A stretch of 64,000 nt of DNA from Epiperipatus broadwayi (taxonomy: Eukaryota; Onychophora; Udeonychophora; Euonychophora; Peripatidae). Both the position numbers and the translations under genes were made by a program. Positions 1-10,460 of the stretch are shown here, piece by piece; the first letter of the stretch is position 1; each line of letters opens with the position of its first letter. The notes below the pieces were generated by a model, which had not been told where the DNA came from, made no database searches, and was given only the letters and a program-made list of their open reading frames with translations. Location of the stretch: the NCBI GenBank assembly GCA_028023455.1, contig JAQFVV010000022.1, forward strand, positions 7,955,100 to 8,019,099, given 5' to 3'.

Positions 1-1064
1 AAAAGTTCATTTAATAATTAAGATATAAAAAGTCATTTAGTTCATCACATTCTAATGATGACAGAGTGAATTTGAAGTGTTCCATTTATAATGATAGAGA
101 TTTGAAAATATCATTTATTAAAATACATAAAAATGTGTCAGTAGATATATCTATAATAAAAATATTTGGCTCATGATAGAGAAGGCAGTAGGGATATCAT
201 TTGATATAAAGAATATGTGTATATAGATAAATTAGAAATTGAATATGTTGGGATAATCTTTTGCAATTTTTTTGATCTTAGTGAATTGTTTTATAAATAT
301 CAAGAAGAATGAAAATTTGAAATGGCAATCTTTATGTTGAGAGTCTTTATACTTTTCAAAAGTTACCTGCTTGTATTTAAGATTATAACTAATAGAAAGC
401 TATCTTATAATTCTGAAGGGTCAATGTTCATTGCATTGTTTTGAATTAAAAGGATATAATTTGTTTCATTTGATTTAAAGTAACATACATGCTCATTAAA
501 ATATAATTTGTCTATACATAAGCTTAGTTAAAATAAACTGACTATATTAGTTAATACACACAATGTTATCACAGTATAATTTATTGTTTTCTTAGTTTTG
601 ATAAGATTTTGATAAGTAGTAAAAAAGCATTTAATTCATGCTTATTGAATCACCCTGACTTAAATGTTTAATCTATATATTTGTTCATTATAAATCCGAA
701 ATAAATAAAATAGTGTAATTAAGTTTAATATTTAAAATGAACTTACTTGTTGTAATGAGTTGATTTAATCCTATGAATTAATATACTTTGCTATAGATTA
801 TTTCTAATTATTGTTCATTTATTTGATGTAGTAATTTCTTTATATTAGTTTGCTTTCACTGTGAATTAAATAAAACAGATATATGCAAGATTTAAAATAA
901 TACATTTTTTAAATTTTAATTATATATAGTTGTAGTAAAAATATGATTTTAAAATCAGAATTCTGTTTAGTCTATTTGTTCTGCACACAAAGTTGTTTTT
1001 CATTTTAAACTTTATATTTTTTAGAAAGTTGTTAAGATTGAAATTGTTTTTTTTACATTGTTTT
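1..1064. other. AT-rich non-coding DNA
   Basis: Long A/T runs with no convincing open frame, RNA gene or repeat boundary seen. Confidence 0.6.
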
Positions 1065-1172
1065 GCATTGGTGGTTGAGAGAACAGCGCGACTGCCTTGC
1101 ACTTGCAGGCAGTTGCTAGGGTTGTGGGTTCAAATCCCGGCTGATGCTATGACACTTAAAAAAAAAGAAATT
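1065..1172 (+). mobile_element. tRNA-derived SINE, copy 1
   Basis: A tRNA-like body ends in an A-rich tail after GATGCTATGACACTT. A B-box-like GGTTCAAATCC is clear and an A-box-like GGTTGAGAGAACAG lies at the usual distance. The first seven bases (GCATTGG) can pair with the 3' CTGATGC as an acceptor stem with wobbles. It is the same family as the copies at 6221-6316, 9392-9483 and 48476-48592. The A-tail and repeated occurrence point to a retroposed SINE rather than a functional tRNA gene. Confidence 0.75.
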
Positions 1173-2053
1173 TAATTATTATATGCAGTTATTTTAGATT
1201 AAGTATTTTCCAAAAAATATGTGTGTTAATAGGTATTTAAAAGAACAATGGAGATATTAAATTTTAAGTATAATAAAATTATATAAAAGGTTTAATTTAT
1301 GTTTTTTTATATTATTTTTGTTAATATTATAGTTAAATAAGAAATAGTTGAATGCAAAGCATTTGAGAACAAATGTCCAAGATATGTGTGTGGGTATACA
1401 ATGTGAACCATGGAAAATTTTTAGCTTGTGGGATTTCTAGGCGATAACCATAGTAATTTTGGATGTCTATAATTTTGCAATAAGTTGATTGTTTACCCTT
1501 AACAAAAAAACATTTTCCTTGATAAAAAAAACTTTCAATCCAATTACATTGTTTTCTTTTAATGTAGCTTAAAAATGGCAATAGTATTTATGTTATTAAC
1601 TATGATAGCCCACCAGATAAAGGTAGTTCAACATGGCTTGTGAATCTTCCATTAAAGATGCTTATATTGCTACTGTGTCTCTATGACAATAATAATAAAT
1701 AAATTAAAAGCATAAAATAAAATAAAAGTGTATCTAACACAAATAAAATCTACCTTATTTAAATGTAATCATTGAAGAAGTTATATTATAAAGATCCAGG
1801 GAGAGAATGTTATTGCATGAAACCAATAATAGTTTATCAACATTTTGAAGAATTCTTAAATTTTACAGACTTTTTATCTAAATTTTACAGGGAATAAACT
1901 TTTTTTTTTGGTAATCTTTGCTAACTGAATTTGTCAACAATTATCATCCAGGAAATCTGTTGGAAAATCAGATTAAAATAAATAGAAATGATTTGAATAT
2001 GAACTTTGAATATAGAACTTTATTTAAAAAAAGTAGTAACAACATTATTGTTA
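1173..2053. other. AT-rich non-coding DNA
   Basis: No gene or defined repeat recognised between the SINE and the family 2 insertion. The short open frame here shows no recognisable protein features. Confidence 0.55.
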
Positions 2054-2068
2054 TTAATAATATTGTTA

Positions 2069-2389
2069 AACCATTAAGCATCACATGATCACATTTCCTA
2101 TACTAGCACATTAATTGTTGATAAACAGAGCAAAACTCTCCATACAGTATTGTCACCTGTGCTAAACAGAGTAATCAATGGATGCCAGAAGGCTTGTGCA
2201 TAAAATCCCTATCTAATGCCTACTCATCCAATATCCCCAGACTAATTTCTGGCTTGTGGCCTTCGTCAGTGAGGAGCTTTGGATCAGAGAGCACTGCATC
2301 TAGATCTTAGGATCTAATGCAACCCTCTAGCAAACATCTTTTATCTCTAAACTACTAAACTATGAGAATGAAATTGAAAACACAAAAAA
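2069..2389 (-). repeat. Inverted arm of the family 2 insertion
   Basis: This is the reverse complement of the direct unit from about its AAAATATT near 3134 onward, through the ribozyme, to GATGCTTAATGGTTT. About 165 bases (2073-2234) match 2390-2554 with very few differences. The arm meets the first direct unit across a shared AATATT. Confidence 0.85.
2235..2274 (-). ncRNA. Hammerhead ribozyme motif, family 2 (inverted arm)
   Basis: On the minus strand, stem I CCTCA/TGGGG encloses core CTGACGA, a small stem II (GGC/GCC, loop CACAA), GAAA and a GTC cleavage triplet. Stem III is ATT/AGT here rather than the palindromic ACT/AGT of the direct copies, so one pair is weakened to a U-G wobble. Confidence 0.6.
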
Positions 2390-2804
2390 TATTGGATGAG
2401 TAGGCATTAGATAGGGATTTTATGCACAAGCCTTCTGGCATCCATTGATTACTCTGTTTAGCACAGGTGGCAATACTGTATGGAGAGTTTTGCTCTGTTT
2501 ATCAACAATTAATGTGCTAGTATAGGAAATGTGATCATGTGATGCTTAATGGTTTAACACCAATCCTGCCTAATAGGATAGTGGTGGCTATGGTTGTAAA
2601 AGAGCCAAAGACGCCAAAATGTATGGGTGCTGAACTGAGTTCAGACCCATATGACTATTTAAGCTATTGAGCTTAGATTGAAAATATGTTTTGTGTTTTC
2701 AATTTCATTCTCATAGTTTAGTAGTTAAGTAGAAATAAAAGGTGGTTGCTAGAGGGTTGCATTAGATCCTAAGATCTAGATGCAGTACTCTCAGATCCAA
2801 AGCT

Positions 2805-2844
2805 CCTCACTGACGAAGGCCACAAGCCAGAAACTAGTCTGGGG
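2805..2844 (+). ncRNA. Hammerhead ribozyme motif, family 2 (direct unit 1)
   Basis: Self-cleaving RNA motif. Stem I is CCTCA (2805-2809) with TGGGG (2840-2844), with one U-G wobble. The core is CTGACGA (2810-2816). Stem II is GGC/GCC closing loop CACAA, with an A-A mismatch next to the core. GAAA is at 2830-2833. Stem III is the loopless ACT/AGT (2833-2838). Predicted cleavage is after C2839, in the canonical GUC triplet. All invariant hammerhead positions are present. The weak point is the 3-base-pair stem II flanked by A-A. Confidence 0.72.
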
Positions 2845-3260
2845 ATATTGGATGAGTAGGCATTAGATAGGGATTTTATGCACAAGCCTTCTGGCATCCA
2901 TTGATTACTCTGTTTAGCACAGGTGGCAATACTGTATGGAGAGTTTTGCTCTGTTTATCAACAATTAATGTGCTAGTATAGGAAATGTGATCATGTGATG
3001 CTTAATGGTTTAACACCAATCCTGCCTAATAGGATAGTGGTGGCTATGGTTGTAAAAGAGCCAAAGACACCAAAATGTATGGGTGCTGAACTGAGTTCAG
3101 ACCCATATGACTATTTAAGCTATTGAGCTTAGATTGAAAATATTTTTTGTGTTTTCAATTTCATTCTCATAGTTTAGTAGTTAAGTAGAGATAAAAGGTG
3201 GTTGCTAGAGGGTTGCATTAGATGCTAAGATCCAGATGCAGTGCTCTCAGATCCAAAGCT

Positions 3261-3300
3261 CCTCACTGACGAAGGCCACAAGCCAGAAACTAGTCTGGGG
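3261..3300 (+). ncRNA. Hammerhead ribozyme motif, family 2 (direct unit 2)
   Basis: Identical in core and stems to the copy at 2805-2844: CCTCA 3261-3265, CTGACGA 3266-3272, GAAA then ACTAGT, cleavage after C3295, and TGGGG 3296-3300. Cleavage at both sites of a read-through transcript would release a 456-base monomer. Confidence 0.72.
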
Positions 3301-3425
3301 ATATTGGATGAGTAAGCATTAGATAGGGATTTTATGCACAAGCCTTCTGGTATCCATTGATTACTCTGTTTAGCACAGGTGACAATACTGTATGGAGAGT
3401 TTTGCTCTGTTTAATAATATTGTTA

Positions 3426-4283
3426 TTATAAATTATTACTATGCACTTTTTTTTCTTTTAAATATCTCAAAGACAACATCATTTAAAAACAAAAAAGGTA
3501 ATATTTAAAAACACTTTTTTCCTTTATATTTAATACGTTTGAAAACATTTCATATAATACTTTTGGTGTATATGTTTATGCTTATTGTGGGTTATATAAT
3601 GATTATTAAAATTTATTATCATTATAAACTATAAATTTTATAAATATGTCATTCCAGGATAAATGAATAGTGTTAATATATAGTGAGTCATTAAGGCAAC
3701 ACGTTTATGAAATAAAGTGATAGTAAACTTGGTTTTTTATGCAAATGATTTGAATAGTGGCCTTCATATACTTAGCATTATCATACACAATAAAATGTAT
3801 TTCTATAATTCTATAAGAGTTGTTATACTCAACTAATGACAAACTTGTTTTATTTGAGAGATATGAATTCCTCTCATTATGTACTATTTTGTTTTTGTAA
3901 GAAATAATAAAATTCCTTTTGTTCTATGTTAAATGAAAATGTACAAGAATACATGCAACATTAAATTATTTTGCTTTTACCATTTTATTAAATATGTCAT
4001 TACTTGTGATAATAAGTTAGCTTGTTCAGAAGCTCCCTACAAATTATTTTATATAAATAAGTTTTTTTGATGTGTTAATATAAGAGAAAAACATATATGT
4101 ATAAAATTATACTACAAATTAATTATTTATTTTATGACTAAATAATTGTAATACTTTTTTATATAACCCTAATTACGATTTTTTTCAGCCTATAAAACCA
4201 TGCTTAATATCACTGGATTTTTTCTTTAAAACTTTGAAAGTAGTAACTTAACAAATATGTTTGCTATTAATGATAATATGAAA
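3426..4283. other. AT-rich non-coding DNA
   Basis: No feature supported beyond A/T runs. Confidence 0.55.
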
Positions 4284-4905
4284 TCACTTAAATGTAAGTA
4301 AAATATATATGATTTTTTATTACATTTGGTTTTTGTGTATTTTTTTATAAGGTCAACATTTATTATTGATTTCGGATTACACATATTAGATTTTTTATAG
4401 CATTATGATATTTAACATGAGATAATACACTTACACTAATATTACTATTGCCTAGCTATATTAAATTACTATTACATAATATAGCATCTTAATATAAAAA
4501 GAAAAAAAAAAGATAATGTATACATTAAAATAGTTTAGGATTATTTGCTTAATTATTCTAAATATATTTTGTGATGAATAAAATGACTCTGATTTTAAAG
4601 TATCTTTAGTTGAAACACACACTTATATTTTGGAAGTGCGTTAAATATACATAGGTTTTTTTTTCTTTTATAAGTTTAGCTAATATATTTAATATGTAAG
4701 TAAATTTAACGGTAAAAGTTTAGCTAATGAGAAGTGATAGATTTATTGTTATTGAGCTATTAGTTATAGTTACAGTTTATGGATTGTTTAGTTCATAGAA
4801 ATATTAAATAAGAAAAGCCAATCTCACTTCCCCACTAATTTTATAAGTATGGTACAGTTTTGTCATCCAAATACATGACATTTTTGAGGAAACTTATTTA
4901 CCATT

Positions 4906-4915
<10 letters not shown>
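4284..4915 (+). repeat. Diverged direct duplication, copy 1
   Basis: Aligns along its length with 7519-8100 in the same orientation. Shared landmarks include TCACTTAAATGT at the start, TGCCTAGCTATATTAAATT, and AATATTAAATAAGAAAAGCC followed by TCACTTCCC. Identity looks roughly three quarters to four fifths with many indels. The two copies lie on either side of the gap about 3.2 kb apart. It may be an old dispersed repeat, an old segmental duplication, or decayed LTRs of an element whose interior includes the gap. No coding supports the last option. Confidence 0.75.

Positions 4916-4963
<48 letters not shown>
4909..4963. repeat. (AT)n microsatellite
   Basis: Uninterrupted AT dinucleotide run ending at ACAATG, with a further short run at 4970-4984. 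Confidence 0.95.
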
Positions 4964-4965
<2 letters not shown>

Positions 4966-4968
<3 letters not shown>

Positions 4969-6220
4969 TTTATATATATATATATGTAATAAATATATAG
5001 TGGCTTTATAATTTATTAAAGTAATAAAGGAAGTAACACAAAATGTTGTTTCTAGTATAATTAAAGATAAACATGTAATTAATTTACTGTTAGTTGAAGA
5101 TAAGGAAAAAAAAATAATATCTTACTTTATTTTCTTTTGTTTGAAAATATTTTAGATAAAAAGAAAATCAGATATAAAATTATATTTTAATTCAGATATA
5201 TTTGTAATCCTTAATTGAATTTTTTTTTGTAATTTTGTTATAATGTGTAAAAGAAAAAAAAATATATTAGCGATTTGATAAGAACAAGATTAAATTAATG
5301 ATAATTGTTATTGCAGAAATCTGCATTATATTGCATTGAAAAGGATAAAATTAGGTGGACAATAGGTCATTCTCCGTTTTTTTTTGCTGCTGCATGGTGC
5401 TGACCAGTATTGCTCACATTGCAAAAGATGATTTGGGGAAACTGTATCTTAAAAACTGTTTTATCCAGTGATTGAAGGTCATCCACATTTGTAATAAATA
5501 TTAATAATTGACAGCGGACCAAACTCATTAGGGAAATAAATTTTGTAAAAATATGGTGGTAAAATCCAAAACATTGCAGTCCGATTCTGGAATGTATAGT
5601 TCTGAAAAAAAAAATCATATGTTTTATGCCTGATGTGAGAGGAAAAGAAATGTCTAAATCATAATAACTATCTCAAATCCGTCATAACAAAAAGTATGCA
5701 TCTTTACCTGTAATCGGGATTCAAGAAATAAGTAATAATCACACATATTACATTTGTAATAATAAAAGTATCATAAATGGTGCCATGATTTAAAAAAAAA
5801 GACTAATTATTTCCAGTAAGATAATATTTAAATACGTACCTATTTGTTTTTATTATTATTAATTAAATCTACAATATGTGAACTTTTCTTTACATTTATT
5901 TTATAATGTCAATTCATTTTGGTATAACAGGTGTATTTAAATGTATAGTTAGGTGTCCAATTAAACAAATTTATTTTAACTTTTTAGTAAAATCTTTATA
6001 TTGTATGTGTGTATGAATTGTTTTCTTTCCAAGCAAATAGTTATAAATTTTATAACTATACCCCTTTAGGTGAAGCTTGCTACTGAAGAAAGATTTAGGC
6101 GTAAAAAAAGCAAGCAACAAAAGATTTGTGTATATAAAATGCTCTTTTGTCGATTAATTTTGTTTATTAATTTAAAATGACAATTAGATGTGAATAATTC
6201 GTTTTTCTATAAATATATAG
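4966..6220. other. AT-rich non-coding DNA
   Basis: The interval 5367-5618 is somewhat less AT-rich and carries an 83-codon minus-strand open frame of unrecognised sequence with no clear domain. I do not call it a gene. Nothing else is supported. Confidence 0.5.
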
Positions 6221-6316
6221 TTTTTTTTTTCATATGTCAAATGCGTTGACCGGGCAGCGAACCTGAGCCACCTGCTTGGAAGGCAGCAATGCTAACCGTT
6301 GGGCCACAAACCCTTG
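6221..6316 (-). mobile_element. tRNA-derived SINE, copy 2 (minus)
   Basis: Read on the minus strand, an A-box-like TGGCCCAACGGTTAGCA, an anticodon arm CTGCC-TTCCAA-GCAG and a B-box GGTTCGCTGCC lead to CATTTGACATATG and an A-tail (the T run at 6221-6230). If folded as a tRNA, the anticodon position reads TCC. The poly-A and shared 3' sequence place it in the same SINE family as the other three copies. Confidence 0.75.
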
Positions 6317-6383
6317 ATTATAAATATATTGATTGACTTTTTTTTTTGCAAAAATCATCTATTTACAAAAATGCATACATTTG

Positions 6384-6655
<272 letters not shown>

Positions 6656-6880
6656 AGAGACCGCAGCAAATCTCTGCTGAGGTAAGAAGCAATCCTTAAG
6701 TTCTCCGATGTAAGTATTTATTTTTTACTTTTGTTCCAACTTGTTATTTCGCAAAACAAACATAATACAAGAAAAATCGAATTATATAATAGATTAATAG
6801 TGTTTTTTTTAAAAATATCGGTGTGTTTTAATATCTTTTTTTTAAAAATAAAAAAATACTGACTTGAGTCAGAATAAATC

Positions 6881-6923
6881 ATGGCTACTGCCCAGTCAAG
6901 CGTGAGAGAATTAAGCACCAATA
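6881..6923 (+). CDS. Possible start of an open frame cut by the gap
   Basis: ATG at 6881 in an acceptable context (A at -4, G at +4) is followed by 14 open codons reading MATAQSSVRELSTN, after which the sequence is N. Composition is less AT-biased than the flanks. Fourteen codons are too few to establish coding. GTCAAGCGT inside it also resembles the 5' end of the local SINE, so coincidence or repeat debris is equally possible. Confidence 0.15.
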
Positions 6924-7423
6924 NNNNNNNNNNNNNNNNNNNNNNNNNNNNNNNNNNNNNNNNNNNNNNNNNNNNNNNNNNNNNNNNNNNNNNNNNNNNN
7001 NNNNNNNNNNNNNNNNNNNNNNNNNNNNNNNNNNNNNNNNNNNNNNNNNNNNNNNNNNNNNNNNNNNNNNNNNNNNNNNNNNNNNNNNNNNNNNNNNNNN
7101 NNNNNNNNNNNNNNNNNNNNNNNNNNNNNNNNNNNNNNNNNNNNNNNNNNNNNNNNNNNNNNNNNNNNNNNNNNNNNNNNNNNNNNNNNNNNNNNNNNNN
7201 NNNNNNNNNNNNNNNNNNNNNNNNNNNNNNNNNNNNNNNNNNNNNNNNNNNNNNNNNNNNNNNNNNNNNNNNNNNNNNNNNNNNNNNNNNNNNNNNNNNN
7301 NNNNNNNNNNNNNNNNNNNNNNNNNNNNNNNNNNNNNNNNNNNNNNNNNNNNNNNNNNNNNNNNNNNNNNNNNNNNNNNNNNNNNNNNNNNNNNNNNNNN
7401 NNNNNNNNNNNNNNNNNNNNNNN
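6924..7423. other. Assembly gap, 500 N
   Basis: Exactly 500 undetermined bases, consistent with a fixed-size scaffold placeholder. True length and content are unknown. Confidence 0.99.
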
Positions 7424-7468
7424 TCTTTAATATTTTAAAAAAACTGAATAACTTCATAAATATGTTTT

Positions 7469-7471
<3 letters not shown>

Positions 7472-7518
<47 letters not shown>
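7472..7518. repeat. (AAT)n microsatellite
   Basis: About 15 perfect AAT repeats directly preceding the second copy of the diverged duplication. Confidence 0.95.
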
Positions 7519-8100
7519 TCACTTAAATGTCAATAAAATGTATACATATTTTGTATTAAATTTGGTTTTAATGTATTTTCTTTATTCAACGCTTATCATT
7601 GTTTTATGGGCACACATATTAGAATCACTATAGCAGTTTGACATCTTAAATATGCATACACTATTTTTTTTTTTTTGCCTAGCTATATTAAATTGCTATT
7701 AGATATTATAACAATGTAATATAAAAAAAGAAAAGGTATGAAGTTTCCATTAAAAGAAACTTTAAGATTATTTATTTACTTACTCTAAATATATTTCGAG
7801 ATCAATAAAATGTCCTTTGATTTTGATGTATATTTCTTTGAAATACCTATATATGTAATAGAAGAGTTTTAGATATAAATATATTTCATTTTTTATAAAT
7901 TTAGCTAGCCAGAAATGAGACACTTATTATTATTGATCTGTTATTTATAGTTACAGTTTTGGCTTATTCATTTCGTAGGAAATATTAAATAAGAAAAGCC
8001 AACCTCACTTCCCATTATCTTTACACATATGGTACAGTTTTGCTACCCAAATACGTGGAACATTTGAAGAGCCAACTTCCAGCATTAGTTATGGTTACAA
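7519..8100 (+). repeat. Diverged direct duplication, copy 2
   Basis: Counterpart of 4284-4915, same strand and same order of landmarks, through GGTACAGTTTTGCTACCCAAATACG. It differs by many substitutions and short indels, so the duplication is old. Confidence 0.75.
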
Positions 8101-8590
8101 TATATATGGCTAAAATTAAAATATATTTTTAAGTAAGTATACACACATACCCAGAGGGAAAATAGTTTTTGATATATCATCTATTCTCTAAAGATGGAAA
8201 CTAATCTGTAAAACTGCATGAAATCAATATACATTAAAACAGGCTATAGAATTCACTCAATAAAAACACAAACTGCATCAGCTTATAAAAACACAAGTCA
8301 ATCAATTTAATCTTATTATTTTCGATCACTTATATAGAAAGAATGTATTAATCAAAAGTAAAAAGTTAAGACTATATTTTAGTAATAGAACTGTTTAATC
8401 AATAACATTAAAATTCAGCAAACATATTTATAACGAATTGATATTATATGTAACCAATCTTAACATGTAGCTGCTCACACTTAAGCAAATATATTTATAA
8501 ATTAATGTGTATTGTTATTATATGTTACCAATTTTAATGTTATTAATTAAACACTTTTGTTACTAAAATATAATCGATATATAAATAAGA
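8101..8590. other. AT-rich non-coding DNA
   Basis: Nothing recognised. Short related A/T motifs around 8400-8530 (TTTATAA then GTATTGTTATTATATGT) repeat loosely. Confidence 0.5.
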
Positions 8591-8917
8591 ATCTATTTTT
8601 AAGTAGTTGAAGAGTTGGAGTGTGGAGTACATTGAAGCCTGTCCATTAAAGTAGGAGGATTTGCTATTTTAATATAAATCTGAGCACTTGTAGCATATAT
8701 GTGTAGAGATGGTAATCTGGACCAACTGATGATTGCTGGTTTAGCATGAAATACGTATATTGGTGATTATTTATCTTTTCGACATATGTGTGTTCAGGTG
8801 TATCAGTATTATGAGATAGTGTGGAGAGTGGTGGGTCATGTGAAAGTCTGTGCTCATACCCTGTCTATTACATATATAGACACAGGTATATATAAGCCTG
8901 TGTATTTCATCTATTTT
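8591..8917 (+). mobile_element. Family 1 HHR-bearing element, single copy A
   Basis: Runs from about TTGAAGAGTTGGAG to ACACAGG..AAGCCTGTGT. Candidate target duplication ATCTATTTT lies at 8591-8599 and 8909-8917. Order: leader with CCTGTCCATTAAAGTA, the hammerhead at 8721-8764, then a tRNA-like 3' part with GAGATAGTGTGGAGAG and a degraded B-box near TGTGCTCATACCC. It matches the two copies at 9906-10612 closely. No protein is encoded. A hammerhead plus a Pol III-like segment recalls the Sm-alpha SINE-like elements of schistosomes and animal retrozymes (established families). Relationship to either is inference. Confidence 0.7.
8721..8764 (+). ncRNA. Hammerhead ribozyme motif, family 1 copy A
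   Basis: Stem I is ACCAA (8721-8725) with TTGGT (8760-8764), perfect. Core CTGATGA is at 8726-8732. Stem II is TGCT/AGCA with loop GGTTT, with one U-U opposition beside the core. GAAA is at 8748-8751. Stem III is the loopless self-complementary ATACGTAT (8751-8758), read as four pairs. Predicted cleavage is after A8759 (triplet AUA, allowed by the NUH rule). All invariant core bases are present. Very short stem III is known in hammerheads of animal repeats and is often stabilised by dimer formation. Confidence 0.78.
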
Positions 8918-9391
8918 AAAATGCTAGATAAATAAATTTAGCTTGTTATAAAATATTTAAATTATTAACTCAATTTCAATTCATATTTAAATTACTAAAT
9001 TAACTTTTAATTCAATATGTCATAAATATATATCTTAATTTAATACATATTTAAATGTTATTAAAAAATATAACTAAGTATATCATTAGTGTAATTGATT
9101 TACATTCAAAATTATTAAATTATAAGTGAAATTAAATATATAGTTTTTTTTAAATAAAAATATTGAAGACTTTATTTTTTCTTATATTACTCATTTTTAT
9201 GAAATCAGTATGTACATTTTTGTTTATTTTAACTTAAATTTTATTTTTCTTTACATGAGAACTTTTGTGTTTTATTATCGTTTGTTAATAAATTTGTAAT
9301 TTAACTTTATGAATTCTTTATTATTTAAACGAATAATTATATGTAGTCCACACATTTTTAAAGCAATGCAGAAATAATAAATATGAGTTTA
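8918..9391. other. AT-rich non-coding DNA
   Basis: No feature supported. Confidence 0.55.
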
Positions 9392-9483
9392 GCGTTGGTG
9401 GCCGAGTGGCCAGCACAGCTGCCTTACAAGCAGTTGTCCCGGGTTCGCTTCCCGGCCGATGCTTTGACATGTGAAAAAAAAAA
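9392..9483 (+). mobile_element. tRNA-derived SINE, copy 3 (best preserved tRNA fold)
   Basis: Folds by eye as a tRNA. Acceptor GCGTTGG pairs with CCGATGC. The A-box is TGGCCGAGTGG. Anticodon arm GCTGC-CTTACAA-GCAGT has a 7-base loop with TAC at the anticodon position. T arm CCGGG-TTCGCTT-CCCGG is perfect and includes the B-box. It then runs into TTTGACATGTG and an A-tail. The A-tail and the conserved 3' flank shared with other copies make it a SINE rather than a lone tRNA gene. The fold most resembles tRNA-Val but the D arm is atypical. Confidence 0.8.
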
Positions 9484-9818
9484 GTTGGTAAATATTAGGC
9501 AGTTTCTACATGTTTAAAATATTGAAACTAATCCTCAAAAAAAAAAAAAACACCAATATTTGTTCAGCTAGTATTTAAGTGGGAATAAATTCTACAAGCA
9601 GATAATTCTTACGATTAAGACGTGACTTATAATCACTTAGTAGATATAGATGGCCGATGCTCCAAAAGTTCTGTAACTGATTATTATTGCTGATGTGAAG
9701 ACAATAGTGATGATGACCAGATCACTTATATGCTTCTATGAGTGTTGCTTTTATTACTACATTCTGATTATAATAACTCAAAAAACGAATCGAAATTCTG
9801 ATTTAAAAAAAATTCAAA

Positions 9819-9851
9819 TATGCCAACCATTAGGCCACCAACGCTTGACAC
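9819..9851 (-). mobile_element. SINE 5' head fragment (minus)
   Basis: The minus strand reads GTCAAGCGTTGGTGG then CCTAATGGTTGGCATA, matching the first third of the SINE including its A-box. The anticodon, T arm and tail are missing. Confidence 0.6.
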
Positions 9852-10013
9852 TTTTATGACCTATTTTGGAAAGATATTTTTAACAACAAAACAATAAAAA
9901 ATAGGAAATATAAAGGGTATATGAGCACATACTTTCACACTACCCATCACTCTCCACTCTATCTCATAACATTGATACACCCGAACACATATATGTTGAA
10001 AAGATAAATAATC

Positions 10014-10057
10014 ACCAATATACGTATTTCATGCTAAACCAGCAATCATCAGTTGGT
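10014..10057 (-). ncRNA. Hammerhead ribozyme motif, family 1 copy B
   Basis: The minus-strand sequence is base-for-base the same as copy A through stem I (ACCAA/TTGGT), core CTGATGA, stem II, GAAA, ATACGTAT and the cleavage A. It is intact by all criteria I can apply. Confidence 0.78.
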
Positions 10058-10423
10058 CCAGATTACATCTCTACACATATCTGCTATAAGTGCTCAGATA
10101 TATATTAAGATAGCCAATCTTCATACTTTAATGGACAGGCTTCAATCTACTCCTCACTCATGTCTACCCAGCCCTTGTATATGTATTAAATGGATTATGC
10201 CCTGTACATGAGGGTCAGATTGACCTTAGATCAACATGGGTGTGACAACAATCTCGGCCTCAGGGTGGCCTTTAAGCGTTCCATCATCAGATTTTCAATT
10301 GGATGGATGGTTGAAGAGTTGGAGTGAGAAGTAGATTGAAGCCTGTCCATTAAAGTATGAAGATTGGCTATCTTAATACATATCTGAGCACTTATAGCAT
10401 ATATGTGTAGAGATGTAATCTGG

Positions 10424-10460
10424 ACCAACTGATGATTGCTGGTTTAGCATGAAATATGTG
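10424..10460 (+). ncRNA. Hammerhead motif, family 1 copy C (broken)
   Basis: Stem I 5' strand, core CTGATGA (10429-10435), stem II and GAAA are present. The sequence then jumps from GAAATA to TGTGATTATTT, deleting half of stem III, the cleavage base and the 3' strand of stem I. It cannot fold as a hammerhead alone. Confidence 0.7.

Larger units (their letters stand above)
2054..3425 (+). mobile_element. Family 2 HHR-bearing Penelope-like mosaic insertion
   Basis: The insertion (body 2069-3410) is bounded by an identical 15-base direct repeat, TTAATAATATTGTTA, at 2054-2068 and 3411-3425, read as a target-site duplication. Inside are a left inverted arm (2069 to about 2389) and then direct units: 2389-2839, 2840-3295 (period 456) and a partial 3296-3410. 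Each full unit carries a hammerhead motif. The left arm is nearly identical to the reverse complement of the direct units. No protein is encoded, so it is probably mobilised in trans. The inverted-plus-tandem layout within a single target duplication is characteristic of Penelope-like elements (family knowledge); assignment to that group is inference. Confidence 0.75.

Noticed and set aside
5367-5618. 83-codon minus-strand frame
   Set aside because: No recognisable domain, no splice context and no composition signal strong enough. The opposite strand hints at old coding debris but has many stops.
6881-7457. Frames of 185-190 codons across the gap
   Set aside because: They consist of undetermined residues over the 500 N and carry no coding evidence.
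9392-9464. Functional tRNA-Val gene
   Set aside because: Despite a good fold and TAC at the anticodon position, the conserved TTTGACAT 3' extension, A-tail and sibling copies mark it as a SINE; the D arm is also atypical.
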